Origin: Paraburkholderia ginsengiterrae
GTDB lineage: Bacteria; Pseudomonadota; Gammaproteobacteria; Burkholderiales; Burkholderiaceae
DNA length: 64,000 nt
Reading direction: 5' to 3'
Assembly (NCBI RefSeq): GCF_001645125.1
Contig: NZ_LXKA01000338.1
Location: 62,001-126,000 of the forward strand
The position numbers were made by a program, and so were the translations under genes. This document shows, piece by piece, positions 37,547 through 47,083 of this stretch. The notes beneath the pieces are model-generated. The model was not told the origin of the DNA, did not search any database, and worked only from the letters and a program-made list of their open reading frames with translations. The number at the start of each line of letters is the position of its first letter. The first letter of the stretch is position 1.

Positions 37547-38722
37547 ATGAGCGTAATTGACCTGGATACGACTTTCCGCGGCTATCGCCGCAGCAACGGC
37601 CGCGTGGGCGTGCGCAATCACGTGATCATCCTGCCGGTCGACGATCTGTCGAACGCGGCGGCGCAGGCGGTCGAGAACAACATCAAAGGCACGATGGCGC
37701 TGCCGCATCCGTATGGCCGTCTGCAGTTCGGCGCCGACCTCGACCTGCACTTTCGCACGCTGATCGGCGCGGGCAGCAACCCGAACGTCGCGGCGGTCGT
37801 CGTGATCGGCATCGAGGAAGGCTGGACCAAGCGCGTGGTCGACGGCATCGCGGCGTCGGGCAAGCCGGTCATGGGCTTCGGCATCGAACTTCACGGCGAC
37901 CATGACACGATCATGCGCGCGTCGAAAGCGGCGAAGGAGATGGTGCAATATGCGACCTCGCTGGAGCGCGAGGAATGTCCGATCAGCGACCTGTGGGTAT
38001 CGACCAAATGCGGCGAGTCGGACACCACCTCCGGTTGCGGCGCGAACCCCACCGTCGGCAACGCGTTCGACAAGCTGTACGGTCTCGGTACCACGCTCGT
38101 GTTCGGCGAGACGTCGGAGCTCACGGGCGGCGAGCAGATTGTGGCCGCGCGCTGCGCGAACGACGGCGTGCGCGAGCGCTTCCAGTTCATGTTCGATCGC
38201 TACCAGGACATGATCAATCGCTGGAAGACCGACGACCTCTCCGAGTCGCAGCCCACCAAGGGCAACATTGCGGGCGGGCTCACGACCATCGAGGAAAAGG
38301 CGCTCGGCAACATCCAGAAAATCGGCAAGAAGTGCATGGTCGACGGCGTGCTCGACAAGGCGGAAATGCCGACACATCCGGGCCTCTGGTTTATGGATTC
38401 GTCCTCCGCCGCGGCCGAGATGGTCACGCTGTGCGCGGCCTCGGGTTTCGCGGTGCACTTCTTCCCGACGGGGCAAGGCAACGTGATCGGCAACGCGATC
38501 GTGCCGGTCATCAAGATCTGCGCGAACCCGCGCACGGTGCGCACGATGAGCGAGCATATCGACGTAGACGTCTCCGGCATCCTGCAACGCGAGCAGAACC
38601 TCGACCAGTCCGGAGACCGCCTGCTCGAATGCATGCTCGCCACGGCGAACGGTCGCTGGACTTCGGCGGAAACGCTCGGCCATCGTGAGTTCGTGCTGAC
38701 GAGGCTGTTCGAAAGCGCCTGA
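37547..38722 (+). CDS. UxaA-C family large subunit, SuyB-like lyase/dehydratase
   Basis: A 391-residue catalytic subunit of the galactarate/altronate dehydratase and sulfolactate sulfo-lyase family. Visible landmarks are [16 protein letters not shown] (19-34), [10 protein letters not shown], the Cys-bearing [21 protein letters not shown] segment and [13 protein letters not shown]. The neighbouring symporter for C4-like acids and the LDH2/MDH2 dehydrogenase favour sulfolactate or a malate-like hydroxy-acid over hexarates. The exact substrate is not proved. Confidence 0.82.
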   Translation: MSVIDLDTTFRGYRRSNGRVGVRNHVIILPVDDLSNAAAQAVENNIKGTMALPHPYGRLQFGADLDLHFRTLIGAGSNPNVAAVVVIGIEEGWTKRVVDGIAASGKPVMGFGIELHGDHDTIMRASKAAKEMVQYATSLEREECPISDLWVSTKCGESDTTSGCGANPTVGNAFDKLYGLGTTLVFGETSELTGGEQIVAARCANDGVRERFQFMFDRYQDMINRWKTDDLSESQPTKGNIAGGLTTIEEKALGNIQKIGKKCMVDGVLDKAEMPTHPGLWFMDSSSAAAEMVTLCAASGFAVHFFPTGQGNVIGNAIVPVIKICANPRTVRTMSEHIDVDVSGILQREQNLDQSGDRLLECMLATANGRWTSAETLGHREFVLTRLFESA

Positions 38723-38912
38723 TTTGCCGCATGCACGGCATGCTTTACCGCAACACCGCATCACTTCAACACCGCATCACCGATAGAAGCAGCAGGGCAA
38801 TACGAAGTCCCCGTCCGGTGCGCGCCGGCACGACACCGCTCAACTAAGCGGCCGTGTGCCGTGCGGCGCGCCCGTCTATCTTCTGGCAGCAGCGAGTGGA
38901 GGAGACACCATC

Positions 38913-40250
38913 TTGCGCGTGCTCAAGCATCTCTATGTGCAGGTCCTGATCGGACTTGCGGCCGGCATTCTCGTCGGCCACTTCGCGCCGTCGCTCGGCG
39001 TTCAGTTCAAACCGCTCGGCGACACGTTTATCCGCCTGATCAAGATGTTGATCACGCTCCTGATCTTCTGCACGGTATCGGTAGGCATCGCGCGCATGGA
39101 AAACCTGAAGCAGGTCGGGCGCGTGGGATTCAAGACGATCCTTTATTTTGAAATCGTGACGACGATCGCGCTCCTTATCGGTCTCGTGATTGCGAACGTC
39201 GTGCATCCGGGCGCGGGGCTGAACGTCGATCCCGCCACGCTCGATGCAAGCGGCGTTTCGCGTTTCGTGAGCGAGGCGCATACGCAGTCGCAGGCGAGTT
39301 TCCTCGAGGAGATCGTGCCCAATTCGGTTGTCGGCGCGTTCGCGCGCGGCGATCTGTTGCAGGTACTGCTGTTTTCGGTGCTGTTCGGGATAGCGCTGTC
39401 GATCATGTCGGGACGAAGCCGGATTCTGCAGCGCGGCATCGAGCAGTTCGGCGACGTGCTGATGCGGATCGTCGAGATGATCATGCGGCTCGCGCCGCTG
39501 GGCGCCTTCGGCGCGATCGCGTTCACCGTCGGCAAGTACGGCATCGCGAGTCTCCAGCAGCTCGGCCTGCTGATTCTGTGCTTCTACATCACGAGCTTCC
39601 TGTTCGTCGGGATTGTGCTGGGTTCGGCATGCCGCTGGGCGGGCGTGGGTCTCTGGCCGCTCCTCAAATACCTGCGCGAGGAATTGCTGATCGTGCTCGG
39701 CACGTCGACCACCGAATCCGTGCTGCCCCGCCTGATGGAGAAACTCGAGCGGCTCGGCTGCCCGAAGTCGGTGGTCGGTCTGGTGCTGCCGACCGGTTAC
39801 TCATTCAACCTCGACGGCGCGGCCATCTACCTCACGATGACTTCGCTCTTCATCGCGCAAGCGACCAACACACACCTCACGCTGATGCAGCAGCTCGGCT
39901 TGCTCGCGATCCTGATGCTGACCTCGAAGGGCGGTGCCGGCGTCGCGGGGGCGGCGCTCGTCGCGCTAACGGCAACGCTCTCGTCGCACCAGATCATTCC
40001 GGTGGCGGGCATCACGCTCATCATCGGTATCGACCGCGTGCTGAATGAAGTGCGCGCGCTCGTGAACATGATTGGCAATGCGGTTGCGACGTTGGTCGTC
40101 GCGCGCTGGGAAGGCGTGTTCGACATCGAGACGGCCCGTTCGGTGCTGGCCTCGCCGCGCAGCGAAGCCACACAGGAAATGACCGATCAGGTGGACGACG
40201 GCATGTTGCCGCTGTCGCCGCGCCCGGCGATGCGCGAGGGGCGCGAATGA
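38913..40250 (+). CDS. Dicarboxylate/amino acid:cation symporter (DAACS, DctA/GltP type)
   Basis: A 445-residue inner-membrane carrier with about eight transmembrane helices and two re-entrant loops. The serine-rich loop LGTSTTESVLPRLMEKL and the PTGYSFNLDGAAIY motif are diagnostic. The family imports C4-dicarboxylates or acidic amino acids with Na+ or H+. The start is TTG at 38913 with a GGAGGAG site. The end overlaps the dehydrogenase start by ATGA. It presumably imports the acid processed by the neighbouring enzymes. Confidence 0.9.
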   Translation: MRVLKHLYVQVLIGLAAGILVGHFAPSLGVQFKPLGDTFIRLIKMLITLLIFCTVSVGIARMENLKQVGRVGFKTILYFEIVTTIALLIGLVIANVVHPGAGLNVDPATLDASGVSRFVSEAHTQSQASFLEEIVPNSVVGAFARGDLLQVLLFSVLFGIALSIMSGRSRILQRGIEQFGDVLMRIVEMIMRLAPLGAFGAIAFTVGKYGIASLQQLGLLILCFYITSFLFVGIVLGSACRWAGVGLWPLLKYLREELLIVLGTSTTESVLPRLMEKLERLGCPKSVVGLVLPTGYSFNLDGAAIYLTMTSLFIAQATNTHLTLMQQLGLLAILMLTSKGGAGVAGAALVALTATLSSHQIIPVAGITLIIGIDRVLNEVRALVNMIGNAVATLVVARWEGVFDIETARSVLASPRSEATQEMTDQVDDGMLPLSPRPAMREGRE

Positions 40251-41269
40251 GCGATCCAGATCTGCGCTACGTCACGGCTGGTGAACTGACCAAACTGGCT
40301 CGTGAGGCCTTGCTCGGAGCGGGAGCGACACCCGCGACCGCCGACGCCACGGCGCGCGCGCTCGTCTACGCGGACGCGCGCGGGCTCGCGTCACACGGCG
40401 TTGCGCGCCTGCCGATGTACGTTGCGCAGCTGCGCAACGGGCGAGTCGATCCTGCCGCCGTGCCGGGAATCGTGCGCGACAAGGGCGCGGCATTTCTGGT
40501 CGATGCCGCCGACGGCCTGGCATTCGCGGCCTGCGAGCTGGCGGTTGCGACGGGCATCGAGCGTGCGCGGCAGTTCGGCACGGCAGCGGCGAGCATCGTG
40601 CGCAGCCATCATTTTGGCGCGGGGGCGTATCACCTCGAGGCAATCGGCGCGGCCGGCTTGGTCGGGCTCGCCTTCAGCAATGCGCCTGCGTCGATGCCGG
40701 CCTGGGGCGGCAAACGAGCGCTGTTCGGCACAAACCCGATCGCCGCGGTGTTTCCTCGCTCGAAGGGCCGGCCACTCGCCATCGACCTGTCGCTATCGCA
40801 AGTGGCACGCGGCAAGATCATGATCGCAGCGCGAGATGGAAAGCCCATCCCGCAGGGTTGGGCGACGACTGCCGACGGTCAGCCGACCACAAACGCACAG
40901 GCCGCGCTCGACGGCATGATGATGCCGTTCGGCGGCGCCAAGGGTGCGATGCTCGCGCTGATGGTCGAACTGCTGGCTGCCGCATTGTCGGGCGCGCAAT
41001 TCGGCGCGGAAGCAGGATCGTTTCTCACCGCCGAGGGCGCGCGTTCGCGCGTCGGGCATCTCTTCTGGATCATCGACCCGGCTGCGCTGGCGGGTACCGC
41101 CATATACGAGGCGCGGATCGAGACGCTGATCGACCTGATGCTCGTTGACGACGGCGTCCGCCTGCCGGGTTATCGGCGAGATGAGGTGGCCGAGGCTGCC
41201 GCGCGTGACGGCATCGGGATACCGGAGGCGCTGCTCGTGCAGCTGGAACGCGGCTGTCACGTCGAATAG
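40247..41269 (+). CDS. LDH2/MDH2-family oxidoreductase (ComC/YbiC-like)
   Basis: A 340-residue NAD(P)-dependent dehydrogenase of the malate/L-lactate dehydrogenase 2 superfamily. Visible are the substrate-loop SHGVARLPMYV, SHHFGAGAYH (catalytic His) and FGTNPIAAVFP motifs. Family members oxidise malate, ureidoglycolate or (R)-sulfolactate. Located after SuyA/SuyB-like genes and a symporter, it could be a ComC-like sulfolactate dehydrogenase that interconverts isomers with a partner; this is inference. Confidence 0.88.
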   Translation: MSDPDLRYVTAGELTKLAREALLGAGATPATADATARALVYADARGLASHGVARLPMYVAQLRNGRVDPAAVPGIVRDKGAAFLVDAADGLAFAACELAVATGIERARQFGTAAASIVRSHHFGAGAYHLEAIGAAGLVGLAFSNAPASMPAWGGKRALFGTNPIAAVFPRSKGRPLAIDLSLSQVARGKIMIAARDGKPIPQGWATTADGQPTTNAQAALDGMMMPFGGAKGAMLALMVELLAAALSGAQFGAEAGSFLTAEGARSRVGHLFWIIDPAALAGTAIYEARIETLIDLMLVDDGVRLPGYRRDEVAEAAARDGIGIPEALLVQLERGCHVE

Positions 41270-41855
41270 CGGGCGAGGCCACCTGGTCGGCCCATGCTCC
41301 GCACAGCCCGCCCTCGCCTGCCACGGGTGCAAAAACCATTCGTATGCCTTATCGTATGCCCGCCGCTGCTTCATCGCCCTGAACCATTCAAACCCTCACT
41401 TCCTACACCGCCACGCGTTCGAGTGCAACAGCGAGGATCATTTCGATGCCGGTTATCTTGCGGCTTGCGTCCCGGCGTTGCCGCTTATAAACCGGATCGC
41501 CCCGGCGAATGATGCTTCCGGTCAGAATGCAGAGTCCGCTGCAACGCGACCTCGCGCTGGTCCAGCGTTGATCGCCGAAATGGCCTCGCGTGGGGTCGCT
41601 CCAGGAGATCAGCATCGCGTGATCGCTCTGCTGTCTCAAGCTTGCTTGCACGTCTGTAGTTTGGCTGAGGACAGGATCGAATCCATCTCCTGGATTACCT
41701 ATCACTTTTGGGAGTGGCGGCGCGGTTGCCGAGGGTCCTGGATTCGACGTCGCCGTGGGCCGATATCTCGACTACTATAAGAGTCATACGGCGACCCCGT
41801 GTGTTCCGGCTAACTGCCGCCTGCCATTGCCAGGAATCCCTGAAAGGAGATCAAC
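41270..41855. other. Intergenic region, at most one doubtful small frame
   Basis: No convincing gene lies between the LDH2 gene and the entericidin gene. A leftward frame at 41403-41705 (100 residues, ending ITGIEMILAVALERVAV) has no clear ribosome site and no recognised family. The region marks the change from the metabolic operon to the small-gene accessory region. Confidence 0.4.
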
Positions 41856-41990
41856 ATGGCTCGATTCATTGCTCTCATTCTGATCGCCGGCAGCACGCTG
41901 CTTGCGGCCTGCAACACCATTGCGGGTGCGGGCGAAGATATTTCGAAGGGTGGCCAGGCGATCCACAACTCGGCGGAGGAAGCCAAATAG
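41856..41990 (+). CDS. Entericidin-family small lipoprotein
   Basis: A 44-residue lipoprotein. The lipobox LLAAC falls at residues 15-19, followed by NTIAGAGEDISKGGQAI, the typical entericidin A/B mature sequence. These peptides associate with the envelope and are stress-induced in enterics. An excellent AAAGGAG site lies 8 nt before the ATG. Confidence 0.88.
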   Translation: MARFIALILIAGSTLLAACNTIAGAGEDISKGGQAIHNSAEEAK

Positions 41991-42103
41991 CCGCCTGCGG
42001 CGATCTTTCGCCAAAGCTCGCTTGCGCCGGGCCCGAAGATCGCGGTCCGGTAATTGCTCGTCGATTCAACATGGCATCGTTGGAAGTTGAAGGGAGATTC
42101 CAG

Positions 42104-42313
42104 ATGAAAACCATGACGTGCAACGAGCTCGGTGGCAAATGCGATCAAAAATTGTCGGCTGAATCATGGGACGAGATGGTTAAAGTCATGACGAAACACG
42201 TCATGGACAAGCATCCCGATGTCGCGAAGAAAATGGAAGAACTTCACAAACAGGATCCGCACAAATGGGGCAGGGAAACCAAGCCCAAATGGGACGCGGC
42301 GCCTGAAGTTTGA
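42104..42313 (+). CDS. DUF1059 family small protein
   Basis: A 69-residue soluble protein. The start MKTMTCNELGGKCDQ and the HVMDKHPDVAKKM helix fit DUF1059 (small Cys-containing proteins of unknown role). The ATG at 42104 has AGGGAG upstream and is preferred to a longer frame beginning at 41708. It lies 113 nt after the entericidin gene. Confidence 0.8.
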   Translation: MKTMTCNELGGKCDQKLSAESWDEMVKVMTKHVMDKHPDVAKKMEELHKQDPHKWGRETKPKWDAAPEV

Positions 42314-42343
42314 CCATTTGCCGATGCGCCGTGAACCTGTTCG

Positions 42344-42470
42344 ATGCCGCGCGTCGACGGCATCGAACTGTGCAGGTGGTTGCGGAATGACGCCGCTACG
42401 GCCGGCATGCCAGTGGTCATGCTTGCAGCCGCGCTACCCCTGGGCTTCCCTGGAAGCCGGCGCTATCGCT
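42344..42470 (+). pseudogene. Response-regulator receiver remnant
   Basis: The frame reads MPRVDGIELCRWLRNDAATAG then MPVVMLAAA, the region from just after the phosphorylated Asp through beta-4 of a receiver domain. A stop codon lies directly upstream and the sequence loses similarity after about 40 residues, so this is a fragment. It runs into the end of the convergent gene at 42474. Confidence 0.55.
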
Positions 42471-42473
42471 TTT

Positions 42474-42761
42474 CTATCTGGCAACGCTGTCGATCGGCGT
42501 TTCGATCCGCGATATCTGCGACTCGTCCTGCTTGCCGGCGAACTCACCATCGCGCGTGTTGATCCACGCGAACGCCCACTGTTGGGCAACTTCGATCGCC
42601 TCCTCCTCGGTGTCGAACCAGGCGAGATGACGTTCGATATGCATCTCGCCCTCAGTCTCCTCGTCTGTCGATGCGCGGACCAGACGCACATGGGCGAAAA
42701 ACTTCCCACACGATGAATCCGGGGCCGCATCTATGATCCATCCACGGTACCCGCACTTCAT
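42474..42761 (-). CDS. Small conserved hypothetical protein (95 aa)
   Basis: A 95-residue soluble protein beginning MKCGYRGWIIDAAPD, with a helix AIEVAQQWAFAWIN typical of small alpha/beta folds. It is reminiscent of short Burkholderia proteins of unknown function. The ATG at 42761 is chosen because AGGAGG lies 8 nt upstream; the ATG at 42767 is too close to that site. Confidence 0.65.
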   Translation of the reverse strand: MKCGYRGWIIDAAPDSSCGKFFAHVRLVRASTDEETEGEMHIERHLAWFDTEEEAIEVAQQWAFAWINTRDGEFAGKQDESQISRIETPIDSVAR

Positions 42762-42974
42762 GATCACCTCCTGTACGCAAGACTTTTCGCTTCAAAATCG
42801 GCAAGGCACGGACGAGTCACACCTTAATATTTAGATTTCCTGATTACATAACGCACCTACTCCCGTGCGTGAAAAACGTAAAGGACTTCATCCCGGTCTG
42901 CCGGTCTGTTCTACACGCCCTTCAATTCCGCATATTGAGAATCCATCCCGTCAAAGACTCTTCAATCAAGACAT

Positions 42975-43295
42975 TCACGGTGCAAGCCACGCATCGAGCA
43001 CCCATGGCTGAGCAGCAAGATAGTCGACCATCGCCGGTAGCGTTTCGTCCGGTATGCCGGCAAAGATGAAACTGAGTTCTTCATAGCCCACTTTGCGGTC
43101 AGAACGCGCACGGGTCCGTATCAGGCAGGAAGCGTACGGTCGTATTAACTGCCACATCGCGGCGACCCGAAGTTGCCCTGTCGGGCAGCGGACCGACAGG
43201 GCCCATAGTCCGGCTGCAAGGCCATTCGGACCGCGAGGGATGCCGGGTACAACGATCAGCGCCGCATGACGCGGCGAGGTTGGAATGTGACTCAT
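42975..43295 (-). CDS. Doubtful hypothetical protein (106 aa)
   Basis: A 106-residue frame without a visible ribosome site. The C-terminal half (KVGYEELSFIFAGIPDE, DYLAAQPWVLDAWLAP) looks protein-like, whereas the N-terminal half looks less so. It may be a real gene with a different start or a remnant. Confidence 0.3.
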   Translation of the reverse strand: MSHIPTSPRHAALIVVPGIPRGPNGLAAGLWALSVRCPTGQLRVAAMWQLIRPYASCLIRTRARSDRKVGYEELSFIFAGIPDETLPAMVDYLAAQPWVLDAWLAP

Positions 43296-43485
43296 AGCCG
43301 TAGTAACAATTACAAGGACTCGTAGAATCGAATATTCCTAGGATTGGCAGACATCACGCTTCGTATATGCCTGAATCACGACACCTGACCGTGAGCGATC
43401 GTGCATGAAGCGCTTTTCGCTCAGCCAATATGTGCAACAACCATGCCCACTTCACGATATATCGGGCGTAGCGGACCATTACCTG

Positions 43486-43974
43486 TCATCCATGCTCGAT
43501 GCCTAGCAGCCGGGCGTCCAGCCGCCGCGCCAAAGCCCTGCCGCCTTCGCGCATCACGGCGTCGTGATTCCATTGAAAAAACGGCCGCAACAGCGGCGCC
43601 AATACATTCATCCACGCGCGATTGGTACAAATGCACCAGTCGTAACGAACGACCGTAAGGTTGCCTGCGTCGGTCGAGAAGCTCCACCTGCCGGCGCCTT
43701 CGACGTCGCCGCTGGCTTGCCCCTCCAGCGCGACCAGCGGGTCGACGCGTGTGACGCGTATGTCGAAAACGAGGTGATAAGGCAACCAGCCTTTCCACGT
43801 ATAGCGTTGCAGGGCGCCGACTCCCTGATCGGAACCCGTCTCCAGCTGATCCACGTGCTCGACGTTATTCCACCATTCCGGCCAGCGCGCCGAGTCCTGA
43901 ATTGCCGCCCAAACCTCCTGCACGGGCGCATCGATGCGCCAGATAGTGGAAAAGCGATATTCGGCCGCCCGCAC
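43486..43974 (-). CDS. SRPBCC-fold (polyketide cyclase/START-like) protein
   Basis: A 162-residue protein with a typical SRPBCC start (RFSTIWRIDAPVQEVWAAI, then ARWPEWW) and a long C-terminal helix (FFQWNHDAVMREGGRALARRL). The fold binds hydrophobic ligands; the function is unknown. The start is GTG with GGAGG 5 nt upstream. It lies in a run of leftward small genes. Confidence 0.82.
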   Translation of the reverse strand: MRAAEYRFSTIWRIDAPVQEVWAAIQDSARWPEWWNNVEHVDQLETGSDQGVGALQRYTWKGWLPYHLVFDIRVTRVDPLVALEGQASGDVEGAGRWSFSTDAGNLTVVRYDWCICTNRAWMNVLAPLLRPFFQWNHDAVMREGGRALARRLDARLLGIEHG

Positions 43975-44028
43975 GATGCCTCCGTTGTTAGTCTTTTTTC
44001 TGTGCTCAAACAGCGGTTCGCCATGGCG

Positions 44029-44331
44029 CTATGCCGCGGGGCCTCGATCGGGTCGCTTGCCTTCCATCCTGAACAGCCCGCTATGCAGCACGATGTCTTT
44101 TCCGCCGTTTTCACCGAGCACTTGCGCACAGACGGAGTGGATGCGGGTGAGGCCCTTCTCGAAGGCTACCAGCAATGAGGCTTCCAGCGCGGAATCGGCG
44201 CCGAAATGATCTTCCAGCGCCTCTGCCGTAATGGCGCATTCGACCGGCTGGCCATCGGCGTGCGCGATGAAACCCACGGTCAGGTTGGACCCGTCGAATA
44301 CGGGTTTGTCATCCGGAAAAGTAACGCGCAT
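44029..44331 (-). CDS. DUF1488 family small protein
   Basis: A 100-residue protein beginning MRVTFPDDKPVFDG, with VGFIAHADGQPVECAITAEAL, which is typical of DUF1488. No enzymatic motif is known. The ATG at 44331 has a GGGGG site upstream; a longer frame start at 44361 is rejected. Confidence 0.75.
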   Translation of the reverse strand: MRVTFPDDKPVFDGSNLTVGFIAHADGQPVECAITAEALEDHFGADSALEASLLVAFEKGLTRIHSVCAQVLGENGGKDIVLHSGLFRMEGKRPDRGPAA

Positions 44332-44368
44332 AAAGATACCCCCATAGCCCGGCGCCGGCAAAATCGCG

Positions 44369-44932
44369 TCATGACGAACCCTTCATTGCACCGGCAAGCT
44401 GCTGCGCCATCGCGAGATGATGTTTGATGGTCGGCAACGCGTGCATGGCTGCCGCCTTGAGTTTGGCATCGGTGCCGCTCTGGCTCTCCTGCTGGAACAG
44501 GTCCACGGCCCGCTGATGCGCTTCTACGCCGATCTGCTCAACGTAGGCCTGATCGAACTCCCTGCCCTTGAGCGTCTGCAGCTTGCCGACCAGCGCGGAA
44601 TCCGCCGACGGCGTTGTGCCAAAACCCTTCTTCTCAACCAGCACCGCCATGCCGAGCGAAAGTTTTGTGTGGTCGGCGATCATCTGCCGCGCGAATTTTT
44701 TCACCTGGGCGTCGTTGGAGTTAGTGAGTGCGACCTTGCTCGCGGCGATTTCAGTGGCGTCCGCCTGGGAGGCGTCCTGAACGAACTGCTGGTCCACCGG
44801 CGAAAGCTGTGTCCCGCTAGCCGGTGTGCCACTCGCTGTCGCGTTGCTGGCCTGGGCGTACATCATGCCGACCGGCGCCGCCGCGAACACTGTCGCTACG
44901 CTCATTACTTTCAGGAAGTGCCTGGATTTCAT
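44369..44932 (-). CDS. DUF4142 family exported protein
   Basis: A 187-residue protein with a signal peptide (cleavage near MYAQAS) and a four-helix DUF4142 domain: DQQFVQDASQADATEIAAS, FARQMIADHTKL and the C-terminal HHLAMAQQL. These are ferritin-like-fold periplasmic proteins common in stress regions. Its site AAGGAG precedes the ATG at 44932. Confidence 0.85.
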   Translation of the reverse strand: MKSRHFLKVMSVATVFAAAPVGMMYAQASNATASGTPASGTQLSPVDQQFVQDASQADATEIAASKVALTNSNDAQVKKFARQMIADHTKLSLGMAVLVEKKGFGTTPSADSALVGKLQTLKGREFDQAYVEQIGVEAHQRAVDLFQQESQSGTDAKLKAAAMHALPTIKHHLAMAQQLAGAMKGSS

Positions 44933-45146
44933 GCGCTTTCTCCTTATCGACTCGCCATCGGACTTATCGGCGAAACACGGTTTCCCTGACTGCCTAAGGT
45001 ATTGATCAGCACAAGTCATGCCGATCCAGACGTACGACAAAAACCCTGACTAGGCCGCCGAAGTGACTTTGCTCACCCGAAAGGTAAAACGCCACCCAGG
45101 CATGCCGCGTGCGCCCGCCATATCAACCAGACCGAAGGAGAGAACG

Positions 45147-45281
45147 ATGCAAGCCACCCGGACACACGACGACGACGCTATATCGACATCCGAAAGCGAC
45201 CATGCCCAACCCGCACCGCCGGACGACACCCGTGATCTGCCTGAACTGCCCGATCCCTCCGAAGTAGGCGAAGCCGGTTAA
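45147..45281 (+). CDS. Very small acidic hydrophilic protein (44 aa)
   Basis: A 44-residue, Asp/Pro-rich, probably disordered peptide. Support comes from the strong GAAGGAGAG site 5-6 nt before the ATG and from similar tiny genes nearby at 50.7 and 52.1 kb. Function is unknown. Confidence 0.55.
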   Translation: MQATRTHDDDAISTSESDHAQPAPPDDTRDLPELPDPSEVGEAG

Positions 45282-45379
45282 ACCACGACGTGCAGCGCGA
45301 GCTGGAGTCCGGCCTCCAGCGTTGCAATGCCCAACGCAACGCCGCGCAACCCAACCGCAGGCGGATTTAATCGGCGCCT

Positions 45380-46699
45380 ATGCACGAAACACTGTGGTTC
45401 CTCATCGTCGGGGCGGTGCTCGTCTTTATGGGCATTGCTGCGACTGCGTTGCGACAATTGCCCTGCAGCGCCGCCATGTTCTATCTGGCGATCGGCTACG
45501 CACTCGGGCCTCCGGGCGTCGGTCTGTTGCACATCGATATCACGGCCGATGCGCATCTGCTCCGTGTTATCACCGAAATTGCCCTACTGGTGTCGCTATT
45601 TGCAATTGGGCTGCGCCTGCGTCTGCGCATTCTGGACAAACTCTGGACCGTGCCGCTGCGCCTCGGCTTCCTCGCCATGCTGGCAACCGTTTTGTTGCTG
45701 ACTCTCTTCTGTGTGTACGGGTTGCAACTCGGCTGGGGGCCGTCGCTGCTGCTGGCGGCGATCCTGGCGCCGACCGACCCGGTCCTGGCACACGACGTTC
45801 AGGTGCACAGTCCCGGCGACCATGATCTGGTGCGCTTCGCACTGTCCGGCGAAGGCGGACTGAACGACGGTATCGCGCTGCCCTTCGTCACGCTCGCGCT
45901 CGCGGTATGCATGCCCGCCGCCGCCCAGAGCGGCGGTGCGTTGAACTGGCAAATCGCGCCCCGCGCCGCGTGGGGCGTGGCAGGCGCGCTGGCGATTGGA
46001 GGCGCGCTCGGCTGGGCGACGACACACGCGGTTGCCTGGCTGCGCACGCGCCACGCGCAGGCGTTAGGTCTCGAAGGCTTCTTTGCGCTGGGCCTGATCG
46101 AACTCGCGTATGGCGCCGCGCAATTCGCACAAACGTATGGTTTTCTGGCGGTGTTCGCAGCAGGCGTCGCGATGCGCCGCGTCGAACATCGCGCAAGCGG
46201 CGGCGTTTCGCCGCGCAAGGCGATAGGCACGGTCGACTCCGAAGATGTCGACGCAACGGCGGCCAATCCGAGCAAGGCGCACGCGTACATGACAGAGTCG
46301 GTGCTCGGCTTCACGATCGAACTGGAACGCATCGCCGAACTGGTGGTGATGGCGATGATCGGCAACGTGCTCGCCAATCTGCAGATGCGGTTGTTCACAG
46401 GGCAAACCGTCGCGCTTACCCTGGTGCTGTTCGCACTCGCGCGGCCGGTATCCGTGGAATTGTCGCTGTTGAACTCGGCCGCGACGCAGACCCAGCGGCG
46501 GCTCATGAGCTGGTTCGGCATTCGCGGCGCCGGGTCGTTTTACTACCTGACGTATGCGCTCGAACAGGGCACCACACGCGACCTCACGCCTCTCGTGCCA
46601 CTCACGTTGGCCGTGGTTGCGGCGTCGGTCGTGATTCACGGCATCTCCGCGACGCCGTTGATGAACTGGTATCACCGGCTGCGCGGCCGCGCCTCATAA
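45380..46699 (+). CDS. Na+/H+ antiporter (CPA1/NhaP-like)
   Basis: A 439-residue inner-membrane exchanger with about 12 transmembrane helices. The core motif AAILAPTDPVLAHDV and the SGEGGLNDGIALPFV helix carry the ion-binding Asp residues of the monovalent cation/proton antiporter family. A hydrophilic loop occurs around residues 270-305. It probably exports Na+ or K+ for pH or salt stress. No clear ribosome site is visible upstream of the ATG. Confidence 0.9.
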   Translation: MHETLWFLIVGAVLVFMGIAATALRQLPCSAAMFYLAIGYALGPPGVGLLHIDITADAHLLRVITEIALLVSLFAIGLRLRLRILDKLWTVPLRLGFLAMLATVLLLTLFCVYGLQLGWGPSLLLAAILAPTDPVLAHDVQVHSPGDHDLVRFALSGEGGLNDGIALPFVTLALAVCMPAAAQSGGALNWQIAPRAAWGVAGALAIGGALGWATTHAVAWLRTRHAQALGLEGFFALGLIELAYGAAQFAQTYGFLAVFAAGVAMRRVEHRASGGVSPRKAIGTVDSEDVDATAANPSKAHAYMTESVLGFTIELERIAELVVMAMIGNVLANLQMRLFTGQTVALTLVLFALARPVSVELSLLNSAATQTQRRLMSWFGIRGAGSFYYLTYALEQGTTRDLTPLVPLTLAVVAASVVIHGISATPLMNWYHRLRGRAS

Positions 46700-46908
46700 C
46701 GGCATCGGAATCCTCATCGATTTGCGGCGATACGCAGAACGCTAATTGAGCGGGTACATCGATTGCGGATCCACTACGGAAAACCGGCATTGAACCGCCC
46801 CTGGATGCACGGCTCGTGCTGACAGGGAGGAGGTCATAAAGCGGCGGCGCAAAGCCGTCCGCAACATCTAGTTCCGCCGATTGGGCGGGCCATCAGGAGG
46901 GAATCGTC

Positions 46909-47070
46909 ATGCTTCAATACGCACTTATTTTCTTCGTCATCGCGATCGTCGCAGCGCTCTTTGGCTTTGGCGGTATTGCTGTCGGTGCTGCGGCTATCGC
47001 CAAGATCCTGTTCTACATCTTTATTGTGATCTTCCTGGTTACATTGATGGTCGGTCTTGCAAGAAGATGA
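46909..47070 (+). CDS. DUF1328 small membrane protein
   Basis: A 53-residue protein made of two hydrophobic helices ([21 protein letters not shown] and [17 protein letters not shown]), matching DUF1328 (YtjA-like). A CAGGAGGG site precedes the ATG. Its function is unknown, but it is frequent in stress-related small-gene clusters. Confidence 0.88.
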   Translation: MLQYALIFFVIAIVAALFGFGGIAVGAAAIAKILFYIFIVIFLVTLMVGLARR

Positions 47071-47083
47071 GCGGGTTCTGAGT

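Noticed and set aside
41403-41705. 100-codon leftward frame
   Set aside because: No ribosome site and no recognised family; mentioned only as a doubtful frame within the intergenic entry.
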